From: Mycobacteriaceae bacterium
Lineage (GTDB): Bacteria; Actinomycetota; Actinomycetes; Mycobacteriales; Mycobacteriaceae
Length of the DNA stretch: 64,000 nt
Assembly: GCA_029977845.1 (NCBI GenBank)
Contig: JAPOKC010000015.1
Location: forward strand, 1 to 64,000
Direction: 5' to 3'
Position 1 is the first letter of the stretch. Each line of letters begins with the position of its first letter. Below are positions 19,574 to 28,478 of the stretch, piece by piece. A program made the position numbers and the translations under genes. The notes under the pieces were generated by a model that made no database searches, was not told the DNA's origin, and worked only from the letters and a program-made list of their open reading frames with translations.

Positions 19574-19789
19574 TTGCGTCTTATCGACTTCAAGGCCAAG
19601 ACGCCGCTCATCGGGATGTTCATGGTCTTTCTGGCGATGGGCATCGTCGCGCTGACGGCCTATCAGCGGGCCGGCTGGTACTCGATCGTGGGGTACGCGA
19701 TCGCCGCAGCCATCGCGGTCTTCGGCGTCATGTTCACCTTCCGCGACATCCCGGAACCGCCGCATGACGGCAAGGATGCACCGCAGTGA
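19574..19789 (+). CDS. Small two-helix membrane protein
   Basis: This 71-residue protein uses TTG 19574 behind a strong GGGGGAGG ribosome site. It has two hydrophobic helices (residues 11-29 and 36-54) and a charged C-terminus [16 protein letters not shown]. Its stop overlaps the start of the permease gene by 4 bases (GTGA), so the two are probably co-translated and it may assist or regulate the transporter. The family is not recognised. Confidence 0.65.
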   Translation: MRLIDFKAKTPLIGMFMVFLAMGIVALTAYQRAGWYSIVGYAIAAAIAVFGVMFTFRDIPEPPHDGKDAPQ

Positions 19790-21270
19790 CCGCGGTGGCC
19801 GAGCCGACCGGGGAGTCGTCGGCGCCCAACCCCGAGGATGCCGGTTACCACAAGAGTCTCAAGCCTCGGCAACTTCAGATGATCGCCATCGGCGGCGCCA
19901 TCGGAACCGGGTTGTTCCTGGGCGCCGGTGGCCGGCTGGCCAGTGCCGGTCCGGGCCTGTTCCTGGTGTACGCGTTCTGCGGTCTGTTCGTCTTCTTCAT
20001 CCTGCGAGCGATGGGCGAGCTCGTCCTGCACCGACCGTCATCGGGATCGTTCGTCTCCTACGCCCGCGAATTCCTCGGCGAGAGAGCCGCCTACGTCGCG
20101 GGTTGGATGTACTTCCTGAACTGGGCGATGACCACGATCGTCGACTCCACCGCGATCGCCACCTATGCCCGGTTCTGGGGGGTATTCGATCGCTACCCCC
20201 AGTGGCTCATCGCATTGGTCGCACTGGCCCTGGTGTTCGCGATGAATATGGTCTCGGTTGCACTGTTCGGAGAGTTCGAGTTCTGGGCCGCGCTGATCAA
20301 AGTCGTCGCGCTGCTGACGTTTCTGGTGGCCGGCACCATCTTCCTGGCCGGGCGCTACCAGATCGACGGGCACTCCACCGGTTTCAGTGTGATCAACAAC
20401 CACGGGGGATGGTTCCCCGTCGGCATGCTGCCGCTGGTCGTGGTGACCTCCGGGGTGATTTTCGCCTATGCCGCGGTCGAACTCGTCGGCACCGCGGCCG
20501 GTGAGACGGCCGAGCCGGAGAAGATCATGCCGCGGGCCATCAACTCCGTGATCGCCCGGATCGCACTGTTTTATGTCGGATCACTGTTCCTGCTCGCACT
20601 GCTGTTGCCCTACACCGATTATTCGGCGGACGAAAGTCCGTTCGTGACCTTCTTCTCCAAGGTCGGCATCCAGGGTGGCGGCACACTGATGAACATCGTC
20701 GTGATGACGGCGGCGTTCTCCAGCCTCAACGCGGGCCTGTACTCCACGGGCCGCATCCTGCGCTCGATGTCGATGAACGGCAGCGCACCCAAATTCACCG
20801 GTGTGATGTCCTCGCGCGGTGTGCCCTACGGCGGTATCTGCCTGACCGCCTCGATCGGTCTGCTGGGTGTGCTGCTCAACGGCATCGTGCCGGAGAAGGC
20901 GTTCGAGATCGTGCTCAACGTCGCCTCGCTGGGCATCCTGTCGTCGTGGGCCACGATCGTGATCTGCCAGCTTCAGCTGTTCCGTTGGTCCAAACAGGGC
21001 AAGATGACGCGGCCCTCGTTCCGGATGTGGGGTTCGCCCTACACCGGCTACCTCACGCTGGCCTTCCTAGTCGGCGTACTGGTCCTGACCGGCTTCAACT
21101 ACCCGATCGGCACCTGGACGGTGGCCAGCATCGTCGTGCTGGTCCCGGCACTGGCCGGCGGCTGGCTCCTGGTACGTGACCGCGTGTTCGAGATCGCCCG
21201 TCACCGGGACGGGAACACCGGTCCGTTCCCGGTCGTCGCCAACCCGCCACCGCCGCTGAATCGGGGCTGA
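19786..21270 (+). CDS. ansP: Amino acid permease of the AnsP (L-asparagine permease) type
   Basis: This 494-residue APC-superfamily transporter has 12 predicted membrane helices. The N-terminal [19 protein letters not shown] and [21 protein letters not shown] stretches closely match M. tuberculosis AnsP1/AnsP2, as do [20 protein letters not shown] and [13 protein letters not shown]. It probably imports asparagine by proton symport; related specificities (aspartate, GABA) cannot be excluded. It starts at GTG 19786, overlapping the small membrane protein by 4 bases. Confidence 0.88.
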   Translation: MTAVAEPTGESSAPNPEDAGYHKSLKPRQLQMIAIGGAIGTGLFLGAGGRLASAGPGLFLVYAFCGLFVFFILRAMGELVLHRPSSGSFVSYAREFLGERAAYVAGWMYFLNWAMTTIVDSTAIATYARFWGVFDRYPQWLIALVALALVFAMNMVSVALFGEFEFWAALIKVVALLTFLVAGTIFLAGRYQIDGHSTGFSVINNHGGWFPVGMLPLVVVTSGVIFAYAAVELVGTAAGETAEPEKIMPRAINSVIARIALFYVGSLFLLALLLPYTDYSADESPFVTFFSKVGIQGGGTLMNIVVMTAAFSSLNAGLYSTGRILRSMSMNGSAPKFTGVMSSRGVPYGGICLTASIGLLGVLLNGIVPEKAFEIVLNVASLGILSSWATIVICQLQLFRWSKQGKMTRPSFRMWGSPYTGYLTLAFLVGVLVLTGFNYPIGTWTVASIVVLVPALAGGWLLVRDRVFEIARHRDGNTGPFPVVANPPPPLNRG

Positions 21271-21283
21271 AACTCCAGTTCAT

Positions 21284-24200
21284 GTGCTATATCCCATTCC
21301 TAGAGTGAGAAGGTCAGGTCGGGGTCGCGTAATAAAATCAGGGCGAGTCGGCGCATTGGCGCTAGCCCTCGGTGTGGGCGGTCTGATCACCGCCCTGCCG
21401 GCCTTGGCCGACACCGGCGGGCGCAACCACGACGGTGCCGCGGCAACGGCCGACTCCACACCCGGTCCCCGGCGAACCGTTCGCGCATCGTCGGCGCCGA
21501 AGGTTGCTCACACATCGACCAGAACCCGAAGTGTTTCCACCGGACGTCACGTTCACCTTCCGCCGCCGGTATCGCCGCCGTTGACGGTGTCGAAGCTGGC
21601 ATCTGCGGTTGGCCGGCCCGATCCGTTGGCCGAAGCGGTTCGTTTCTTGATCGGTGACGGCACCGCGGAGCGGCCCGATGCGGGCATCCTGATCGGAAAC
21701 GGTTACAGCTATGCCGCTTATGCGGGTGCGTGCACCAGTGGCGCCTGCGACGGCGGCAACGGTGGGCTGATCGGTAACGGCGGTAACGGTTTCAACGGCG
21801 GTAACGGCGGTTCGGCGGGCTGGTTCGGGGCCGGTGGTGACGGAGGGGCCGGCATCGTCGGGATCAACGGCGGCGCAGGCGGTAACGGCGGTTCCGGCGG
21901 GTTAATGACGGGCGACGGCGGCAGCGGTGGTGTCGGCGCCGCCGCGGACGCCCCGACCGGAGACGGCGGTTCCGGGGGCAACGGCGGCAATGCCGGGTTC
22001 CTGTCGCTGCGCGGAAACGGTGGCGCGGGTGGGCGAGGAGGCAACGGCGGAACCCTCAGCGGGTCGGGCGGGCGCGGCGGCAACGGCGGTGCCGGTGGAC
22101 TGATCGGCAACGGCGGTGACGGGGGCGACGGCGGCGACGGCGCCACCGTCGGCGGCGCCGGGGGAAGCGGTGGGCGCGGCGGCTTGCTGATCGGCAACGG
22201 CGGTAACGCCGGGATGTCCGGCGGGGGCGCCGCTCACATTCTGGGCATCGGCCGAACCGCTGGCCCGAGGGCGGCGTCGGTCATCGACGATGCGTTCCAG
22301 TTCTTCATCGCCGGATTCGAGCTGCTGTGCGGTTGCTCCATCAACGACGTCGGCTTCTGGCTCTGGACGCGGGCCACTCCGCTGGTCTCGGCTGGGGCCC
22401 GGTATCTGATCAACGAGTTCTATCCCGAATTCGATCCCATCGCCGATGCGATCGTCCCCATCATTTACGACGGATTCGGTGACTGGATATTCCGGAACAC
22501 CGTCTCCCCCGAACTGGATCGACTGACAACCAATCCGGTCATCTTGAACTCCGTGGCCGGACTGGTCAGCCAGGGCCTCATCGCACAAGGCATACCCGCA
22601 GATCTTGGAGCGAGCGCCGGCCAGTCCGTCTCGGCTTTCGTTCAGCTCGCCTTCAGCGGATCCCAAAATGCGGCTACCAGAGCTGCATTCGACACCATGC
22701 TCCGAAGTCTGCCCGGATTCGGGGACACGGTCCGGATGCTGTGGGACATCTGGCAGGGCAACGTCACTGTCGCCGATGTCATCGCCAATCAGATCAGTCC
22801 GCAGTTGCAGAGCAGCCTGAGCGTGTTCCTGGGCACCCCTGCTGTGCTGCAGTCGCTGAATTCGGCCACCGCTGGCGCGGTCACGGTGTTCACCGGCGCG
22901 AACACCCCCAACGCGCGGTTGATCCAGACGCTGATCGCCGAGCAGGTCGGTCTGTCGGCGGCTTCGGTGCTCGGAGGTGGTCCGGGTGCCACGGTCACCA
23001 ATGCGGTCGCGGGTTTGCTGAACGATCCGGCGTTAGACCGCGCACTGGCCAACGCGGCCGGGGCTGCGGTGGCCGGTCTCCTCGGGCAGGCCGACGGCCG
23101 TGACGCGGTGTCGACAGCCGTGGTCAACGTCCTGCGCGGCGCGTTCGACAAACCGGTGGTGGCGGTGCCGCCAGTCGGTAACGCCATCGGCGCGGCAACC
23201 GTCGCCGGTCTGCGCTCGTTTCTGGGCGATCCCGCAGTGGTTGGGTTGCTGGGCGCCACGCTGACCCAACTGTTCACCGGTCTGACGGCAGATCCGTACG
23301 TGCGGACGCTGATCGCACAACAGGTGGCCGGTGCCGTGTATTCGGCCGTGCCGGGCAATCCGGCCGCTCCGGTATTCGGTGGAGCGGTCGCCGATGCGGT
23401 GACAAGTCTGCTCGCCGATCCCGCGGTCCGTTCCAGCCTCGGAGTGCTGGCGGGGTCGACAGTGACCGGATTCCTCAGTCAGCAGGGAGTCGTCAACCCC
23501 GTGGCCGATGCGGCCGGAACGATCGTCGCCGGAGGTGATCCCGGTCGCGCAGTGCAGAACCTGTTGTTCAACAACAGTATTCGCGGTGCTGTTACGGCCA
23601 CGATCACCGATGTCACGCGTTCGGTGCTGAACGACGCCGTCGTGTTGAAAGCGTTGGGCGCGGCGGTGTCGGACCTGATTTCGACCATCGCGGCGGACGC
23701 AACGGTACGCAAGCTGGCCGGTGAGCAGTTTCGCGGACTCGTATTCGGTCTGCTCGGCAAAGATCCCCTCGCCCGGGGAGTGGCCTACACCGCCGCCGAT
23801 ACGGTGGTGGACCTGATGGCTGATCCGGCCGTGCGATCCGCTCTTGCGCGCGTCATCGGCTCGCTGATCCCCGGCTTCAGCTCCCAGCCCGGGATGCCTG
23901 CGGCGCTGACCATGGCTGTCGGTCAGCTCACCGGTGCGGTGCTGGCCGGCACTGATCCCGACCTCGCGGTGCAGAGCGTCCTGCTGAAGCTGCAATCCGA
24001 TCCCGCGTTCGGCTCCGCTGTGGCATCCACCGCCACGGATTCGGTGAGCACACTGCTCGCCGATGACGCTTTGGCGGATGGTCTCGGCGGAGTGGCTTCG
24101 CGGCTGGTCTCAGCGCTGACCTCCGATCCGGCGACGAATCACCTCATCGGTCGTGAGGTCGCCGCACTTGTCGCTGGTCTGCTCGGCGAGGCCCGAGCGG

Positions 24201-25714
24201 CTACCGATATCAGCCGCTCCGTGGGTCTTGCGTCGATGGAACTGCTCTCCCATCCGGGTCTCAGCGATACCCTCGGCGCGGTCGCGCAATCGGCGCTGAC
24301 CGGATTCCTCGAACACTCCGGGGTTGCCTCGGCGCTGGCCGATGCCGCCGGACGGATCGCGGCCGCCGTGGCCGGCGGCGACGATGCAGCGGTACGGGCC
24401 GCACTGCAGGCATTGCTCGCCGACCCGGGGATCAACGATGCCATCCACACGGTCTTGAATCAGTCGCTCACAACGATTGTCAACGATGTCGTGGCGGGGC
24501 GGGCACTCGGGGCCTCGGCCTCAGTTCTGATCAGCGCGGCCATCGCAGACCCGGCCGTGCAGCGGGCACTCGGTGAACTGGTCGGATACCGGGTGTCGCT
24601 GACCCTCGGTGAAGGGGCAGCGGGCGTGGTGGCTGCAGCGGTGATCGAACTGCTGGCGCAGCCGGGAGTCCGCAACGCGCTGACAGTCATCGCCGGTGTC
24701 GTCGTCACCGGATTTCTCCGGCAACCCGGCGTTGCCCGGGCGTTGGTCGACGCGGTGGATGCGATCGCTACCGAAGCCCTCGATGACCCGGGCGCTCTGA
24801 GTACGGCCGCGGGTGTCACAGCGGCGGCTGCTCTGCAGACGTTGCTTACCGATTCGGCCTTCGTGGACGGACTGGGTAGGTCGGCGGAGGATCTGCTCGC
24901 GGGCCTGGCCGCAGACCCGATGCTGCAGGCCGTGATCGGCGATCTTCTCGGACCCACGGTCGGCCCTCCGGTGCAGGGTCTGCTCGCCGACGCCGCGGCC
25001 ATTGGCCGCATGGCGCGGGCGGCTGGAGAGTCGGTGGCAGCTTTCCTGGGCGACGAAGCCGTCTCGGACACGTTGTCCGATGCCACAGAGCGGATCGTCT
25101 CAGCCGCGCTTTCCGGAGACGTCAGCGTCTTACAGGCCGTTGTCGCGGAGTTGCAGACCGACCCGGTCATCAAGGCGGTGCTGACCGAGACGGTGTCCGT
25201 TGCGTCGCAGTCGGTCTTCAGCGACACCACCACCCGGCTGGCACTGAGCACCGTCGCCCGCGGTGTCGTCACCAACCTGGTCGGAGCCGGGTCCCTGCTC
25301 GGCCAGATCGCGGGCCAGGTGGGCGGGGCCGCGACCGATTCGCTGCTCGCCGACTCCGATGTGCGGAAACTGCTGAGCCCACTGGTTGCCGGCGTCGTGA
25401 CGGCGGATCCGATTGGCAAACTGGTGAACACGGCGATTCGCACCGTGATCACCGAGCCGAAGCTGCAATTGGCGATCGGCATGGCGTTGGGTCACGGGGT
25501 CGGTTCGCTGTTCGGTGACAACGTGGTCGGCCTGATCGTCGGAGAGGTGGTCGGTCTCACCGCGACCGTTGTGATCACCGTCGGCTCCGTTGTCGCTGTG
25601 CTGTTCAACGGTTTGAGTGTTCCGGTTCTGCCCGCGGCGGCCGCAGACAGCTTCCTGCTCGTCGTTGCGGTGCCGCTCCAACCCGACGAGTACCTCTTGG
25701 CCGGCGTAGCCTGA
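21284..25714 (+). CDS. Giant exported protein with PGRS-like domain and helical repeats (largest paralogue)
   Basis: This 1476-residue protein starts at GTG 21284 (alternative GTG 21305). The signal segment SGRVGALALALGVGGLITAL ends with PALADTGG, the same family signal as at 13721 and 16973. Residues about 40-130 are linker, then a Gly/Asn-rich PGRS-like block (about 130-320) introduced by PLAEAVRFLIGDG and AGILIGNG. About 1100 residues of Ala-rich helical repeats follow, with five GFL.Q.GV..AL.DA units (near 23468, 23873, 24301, 24710, 25040) spaced roughly 110-140 residues. The C-terminal cap has GHGVGSLFGDNVVGLIVGEV. There is no PE domain and no enzyme motif. Likely surface-exposed; function unknown. 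Confidence 0.75.
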   Translation: MLYPIPRVRRSGRGRVIKSGRVGALALALGVGGLITALPALADTGGRNHDGAAATADSTPGPRRTVRASSAPKVAHTSTRTRSVSTGRHVHLPPPVSPPLTVSKLASAVGRPDPLAEAVRFLIGDGTAERPDAGILIGNGYSYAAYAGACTSGACDGGNGGLIGNGGNGFNGGNGGSAGWFGAGGDGGAGIVGINGGAGGNGGSGGLMTGDGGSGGVGAAADAPTGDGGSGGNGGNAGFLSLRGNGGAGGRGGNGGTLSGSGGRGGNGGAGGLIGNGGDGGDGGDGATVGGAGGSGGRGGLLIGNGGNAGMSGGGAAHILGIGRTAGPRAASVIDDAFQFFIAGFELLCGCSINDVGFWLWTRATPLVSAGARYLINEFYPEFDPIADAIVPIIYDGFGDWIFRNTVSPELDRLTTNPVILNSVAGLVSQGLIAQGIPADLGASAGQSVSAFVQLAFSGSQNAATRAAFDTMLRSLPGFGDTVRMLWDIWQGNVTVADVIANQISPQLQSSLSVFLGTPAVLQSLNSATAGAVTVFTGANTPNARLIQTLIAEQVGLSAASVLGGGPGATVTNAVAGLLNDPALDRALANAAGAAVAGLLGQADGRDAVSTAVVNVLRGAFDKPVVAVPPVGNAIGAATVAGLRSFLGDPAVVGLLGATLTQLFTGLTADPYVRTLIAQQVAGAVYSAVPGNPAAPVFGGAVADAVTSLLADPAVRSSLGVLAGSTVTGFLSQQGVVNPVADAAGTIVAGGDPGRAVQNLLFNNSIRGAVTATITDVTRSVLNDAVVLKALGAAVSDLISTIAADATVRKLAGEQFRGLVFGLLGKDPLARGVAYTAADTVVDLMADPAVRSALARVIGSLIPGFSSQPGMPAALTMAVGQLTGAVLAGTDPDLAVQSVLLKLQSDPAFGSAVASTATDSVSTLLADDALADGLGGVASRLVSALTSDPATNHLIGREVAALVAGLLGEARAATDISRSVGLASMELLSHPGLSDTLGAVAQSALTGFLEHSGVASALADAAGRIAAAVAGGDDAAVRAALQALLADPGINDAIHTVLNQSLTTIVNDVVAGRALGASASVLISAAIADPAVQRALGELVGYRVSLTLGEGAAGVVAAAVIELLAQPGVRNALTVIAGVVVTGFLRQPGVARALVDAVDAIATEALDDPGALSTAAGVTAAAALQTLLTDSAFVDGLGRSAEDLLAGLAADPMLQAVIGDLLGPTVGPPVQGLLADAAAIGRMARAAGESVAAFLGDEAVSDTLSDATERIVSAALSGDVSVLQAVVAELQTDPVIKAVLTETVSVASQSVFSDTTTRLALSTVARGVVTNLVGAGSLLGQIAGQVGGAATDSLLADSDVRKLLSPLVAGVVTADPIGKLVNTAIRTVITEPKLQLAIGMALGHGVGSLFGDNVVGLIVGEVVGLTATVVITVGSVVAVLFNGLSVPVLPAAAADSFLLVVAVPLQPDEYLLAGVA
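21745..22240 (+). repeat. PGRS-like Gly-Gly-Asn coding repeat
   Basis: Imperfect tandem GGCGGTAACGG/GGCGGCAACGG-type units encode GNGG, GGAGG and LIGNGG repeats. The block is the amino-acid signature of PE_PGRS proteins but lies behind a Sec-type signal peptide instead of a PE domain. Confidence 0.8.
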
Positions 25715-25717
25715 GGC

Positions 25718-26086
25718 ATGATCGAACTTCTGAGCGACGTTCCCGAGGGCGTCACCGGCATCCGGGTCTCCGGTCGCCTGAGCGGCGAGGAACTTCGGGC
25801 CATCAAGCCGGCGATCGCCGAACAGCTGAAGTCCGGCAAGGAGATCAGAATCGTCGAGGTCATCGAGGACTACGCCGGATTCGGTCCGGGTGGTCTGATG
25901 GAGGATCTCAAACTGGGACTTGGGACGGTTTTGCCGCACCATTCGTCGTTCACGCGGATCGCGATCGTCACCGACAGCGACTGGATCACGCACACCCTGC
26001 ATGCGCTGGCCTGGATCGTTCCGGGGGAGATGCGGGTGTTCCGCCTCGATGAGATCGATGTCGCCAAGCAGTGGGCGGCCGGCTAA
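25718..26086 (+). CDS. SpoIIAA-like (STAS-fold) protein
   Basis: This 122-residue cytoplasmic protein begins 3 bases after the giant repeat gene. The pattern VTGIRVSGRLSGEELRAIKP, RIVEVIEDYAGF, RIAIVTDSDWITHTL and GEMRVF is that of the SpoIIAA-like family (STAS/CRAL-TRIO-like fold). It lacks the conserved DSxG phosphorylation motif of true anti-sigma antagonists. It is convergent with the NuoF-like gene, sharing 4 bases. A distant paralogue lies at 36095. Function unknown. Confidence 0.75.
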   Translation: MIELLSDVPEGVTGIRVSGRLSGEELRAIKPAIAEQLKSGKEIRIVEVIEDYAGFGPGGLMEDLKLGLGTVLPHHSSFTRIAIVTDSDWITHTLHALAWIVPGEMRVFRLDEIDVAKQWAAG

Positions 26087-27288
26087 GCCACGGCTTCGGC
26101 TGCGATGCAGCGTTTTTGGCGGTGCATGTCGATGTCGGCGCCGAACGTGCGCAGCGCACTGCGGATCATTCGGGCGGTGCCATCGGGATGCCGGCAGGAA
26201 CCGCGGCCATCAACCAGGTGCGCCATCCGCTGGATCTCCGCCGGCAGCCGCTCGTCGAAGTGGCCGTGGGCGAGCCGGTCGAGGAGTTCCGCGAGTCGCG
26301 GCAGACCGTTGAGGCACGGACCGCACTGCAGCGCGCTCTGCTCGGCAAGGTAGCGCGCGATGTCGGCGGTGCGGGACAGACCGCATTCGCCGGTCCCGAG
26401 CACGTGGAGGATGCCCGCACCGGGTGAGCCGCCCAGGGCCTTCAATCCCGGCCGTGACAGCCGGGTCCCGGCCACATCAGTGGCCGGAAGCCATGTTCCG
26501 TGATATCCGCCGATGAGTACGGCGGCCACACTCCGCGGGTCGGCGCCGCCGGTGTTCTCGAGCAGGCCGGCCAGCCCGGTTCCGGTCGGAACCTCCACGA
26601 CGCCATGCCGTTCGAGCGCCCCGGACAACGTCACCAGCATCGTGCCCGGATCAGCGGGCTCGCCCACCGCTCGGAACCACTGTGGACCGAAACGGGCGAT
26701 GAGTGCCATGTGGGCCAGCGTCTCGACGTTGTTGACCAGTGTCGGCCGCCCCTTCACTCCGGATACGGCGGCCGGCACAGTCCGGTCCCGGGGCAGCGCG
26801 GGACCTCCCTGGATGTGGCGTATCGCGGCGGACTCCTCGCCGGCGACGAACCGGTCGGGGGCTTCGACCATCTCGACGCGATGTACATCCAGGCCCGCTG
26901 CCCGTCGCTCGTCGAGGGCGGATTTGGCCGTGGGGATCGCGTCGGGATGGACGTACAGGTAGGCCTTGTCCGCTTCGACCGCGGCGGCCGCGGCGTCCAG
27001 CCCGTCGAACACCAGATGCGGAGCGCGGGTCAGCAGCTGGGTGTCTTTGCGGCTCAACGGTTCTCCCTCGGCGCCGTTGCCCACGATCACTGATTTAGCT
27101 CCGATGATCGAGGCCATCTTGCGCCCGGCGGGAAAACCGGCGCCGCCGCGTCCGGTCAGGCCGGCGTCGTCGAGCAAGGCGACCAGTCCGGATCCAAGGG
27201 CGGGCAGCTCACCGAAGGTGGCCAGATGCGCGTTCAGACTTGCATCCGGCGCGGCGAACAGCCGCGGCAACTGTGGCGGGGTGCTCAT
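26083..27288 (-). CDS. NuoF-like FMN/Fe-S oxidoreductase subunit (not complex I)
   Basis: This 401-residue protein is homologous to the NADH-binding 51-kDa subunit: LTGRGGAGFPAGRKM (FMN/NADH site), VGNGAEGEPLSRKD, and an SLBB-type region. The C-terminal Fe-S region reads EQSALQCGPC with a further Cys in RGSCRHPDG. Aligned with NuoF (ESCGxCxPC...C), the first cysteine is replaced by Ala, so three of the four usual 4Fe-4S ligands are seen; similar changes occur, from memory, in actinobacterial relatives that travel with ferric-reductase-like proteins. It overlaps the upstream membrane gene by ATGA. Probable electron entry module feeding the haem membrane protein. Confidence 0.82.
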   Translation of the reverse strand: MSTPPQLPRLFAAPDASLNAHLATFGELPALGSGLVALLDDAGLTGRGGAGFPAGRKMASIIGAKSVIVGNGAEGEPLSRKDTQLLTRAPHLVFDGLDAAAAAVEADKAYLYVHPDAIPTAKSALDERRAAGLDVHRVEMVEAPDRFVAGEESAAIRHIQGGPALPRDRTVPAAVSGVKGRPTLVNNVETLAHMALIARFGPQWFRAVGEPADPGTMLVTLSGALERHGVVEVPTGTGLAGLLENTGGADPRSVAAVLIGGYHGTWLPATDVAGTRLSRPGLKALGGSPGAGILHVLGTGECGLSRTADIARYLAEQSALQCGPCLNGLPRLAELLDRLAHGHFDERLPAEIQRMAHLVDGRGSCRHPDGTARMIRSALRTFGADIDMHRQKRCIAAEAVA

Positions 27289-27827
27289 GTGTCGGCGTAC
27301 TCAGTGAAATCCGAACGCAAGCGGAACACCACCGCGGCGACCACGATCAAGGCGCACACTGCGGCGAAGGACATGAACCAGATACGGCCGGCATCGGTGC
27401 CGTTACCCAGAGCGTGCGCCATGGCGATCGGCCACAACAGGTAGGTGGTCCAGTGGATGATCCGGAAGGCCTTCACGCCCAGACGATGTCGCATCAGGCT
27501 GGTGGCGACTATGACGATGAGCAGATCGACGGCGACGGTGCCCAAGCCCTGCCAGACCGGACGGTAAGCACCCAGAAACGGAACCACGGCGTCGATCAAT
27601 CGAAGCTTCGCGTACGGATCCATGAACAGCAGCACCAGATGCAGTGCCACGAGCAGCGTGCCGGCCAGCGCGACGAAGCGGTGCACATCGGCTACGCCGA
27701 ATCGGGGAAGGCCGACCATCGGGCGAGCAGAGCGCACCGCGACACCCAGCGCAACGGACAGCGTCATGAACGCGAGCGCGACGATTCCGTTGCCTCGGCC
27801 CAGAGCCCAGAGCGCTTCACTGGTCAT
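27285..27827 (-). CDS. Ferric-reductase-like di-haem membrane protein
   Basis: This 180-residue protein has about five or six membrane helices. His49 and His63 lie in one helix (spacing 14), and His125 and His138 lie in another (spacing 13). This is the bis-haem ligand arrangement of the ferric reductase/NOX/MsrQ superfamily. ATG 27827 is chosen because it gives a topologically sensible N-terminus; the frame is open further upstream but overlaps the Ser-rich gene. It is co-transcribed with the NuoF-like gene (4-base overlap), so electrons may pass from NAD(P)H through FMN/Fe-S to membrane haem. The acceptor is unknown. Confidence 0.8.
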   Translation of the reverse strand: MTSEALWALGRGNGIVALAFMTLSVALGVAVRSARPMVGLPRFGVADVHRFVALAGTLLVALHLVLLFMDPYAKLRLIDAVVPFLGAYRPVWQGLGTVAVDLLIVIVATSLMRHRLGVKAFRIIHWTTYLLWPIAMAHALGNGTDAGRIWFMSFAAVCALIVVAAVVFRLRSDFTEYADT

Positions 27828-27834
27828 CGACAGG

Positions 27835-28344
27835 TTATGAGCCGTGCGCGGTGGTGTGCGGGACGGCCTTGTTCGGACCGCCGGCGCTGCCCATCGGGAT
27901 GTGTTTGGTGGACGACGACGAAGAGGACGAGGAAGACGATCTCGACGACGAAGAACCCGACGATGACTTGCTGGTCGAGATGGAGCTTCCACCGACCGGA
28001 CCCTGCGGCGCCGCCGCGGGTGCGGGGGCGTAGGTCTGGACCGGAGCCGGTGCGTAGGTCTGGGTGTACTGCGGGGCAGGCGCGTTGTGTGTCGCGGCTC
28101 TCTGCTGTGCGGTGACCGGTGACGCCGGGAGGTCAGCCGACACCGGAGCCGGCGCGGTCGTCGGGAGGGAAACGGCGGGCTGCTCGACCGGGGCAACGTT
28201 CTGCACCGCGTCCTGCGCCGGCGTCGGCTTCGCGGTGTCGCCGTACGCCAGTGCGGACGCGCCGGCCACCCCGGCGGCGCCGAGCCCGGCCAGGGCCCAC
28301 GAGGCCACGGCGGCGCGGCGGAATCCCGAGCGTGGTGAGTTCAT
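27835..28344 (-). CDS. Exported Ser-rich low-complexity protein, first gene of the redox operon
   Basis: This 169-residue protein has a basic N-terminus and one hydrophobic segment (residues 12-34, ASWALAGLGAAGVAGASALA) acting as signal or anchor. The rest is disordered: Pro/Ala-rich, two YAPAPVQTYAPAP-like repeats, then a run of about 25 Ser-rich residues with interspersed Lys/Arg. No cysteine, haem or flavinylation motif is visible. It lies 7 bases upstream of the di-haem membrane protein. It may be a periplasmic tether or wall-spanning component; that is inference. Confidence 0.65.
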   Translation of the reverse strand: MNSPRSGFRRAAVASWALAGLGAAGVAGASALAYGDTAKPTPAQDAVQNVAPVEQPAVSLPTTAPAPVSADLPASPVTAQQRAATHNAPAPQYTQTYAPAPVQTYAPAPAAAPQGPVGGSSISTSKSSSGSSSSRSSSSSSSSSSTKHIPMGSAGGPNKAVPHTTAHGS

Positions 28345-28478
28345 GGAGACGAGGGTGTCAGGGGTTTCTTTGTGGGCTCTAAGAAGTGCTGCGAGGTGGA
28401 CGGTAATCGCAGTTCAGTAGCCATTTTCACAGGCGTGTCGGTGCCCGCGAACGGGGACCGGCGGGGGAGGATCTGCGG

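Noticed and set aside
21718..22197. Pro-rich minus-strand frame opposite the PGRS block
   Set aside because: Reverse complement of GGN repeats always yields Pro-rich frames; no start context or family.
21745..22240. Gly-Asn repeats considered as a CRISPR or non-coding satellite
   Set aside because: Units are short, imperfect and in frame with a long protein; there are no equal spacers.
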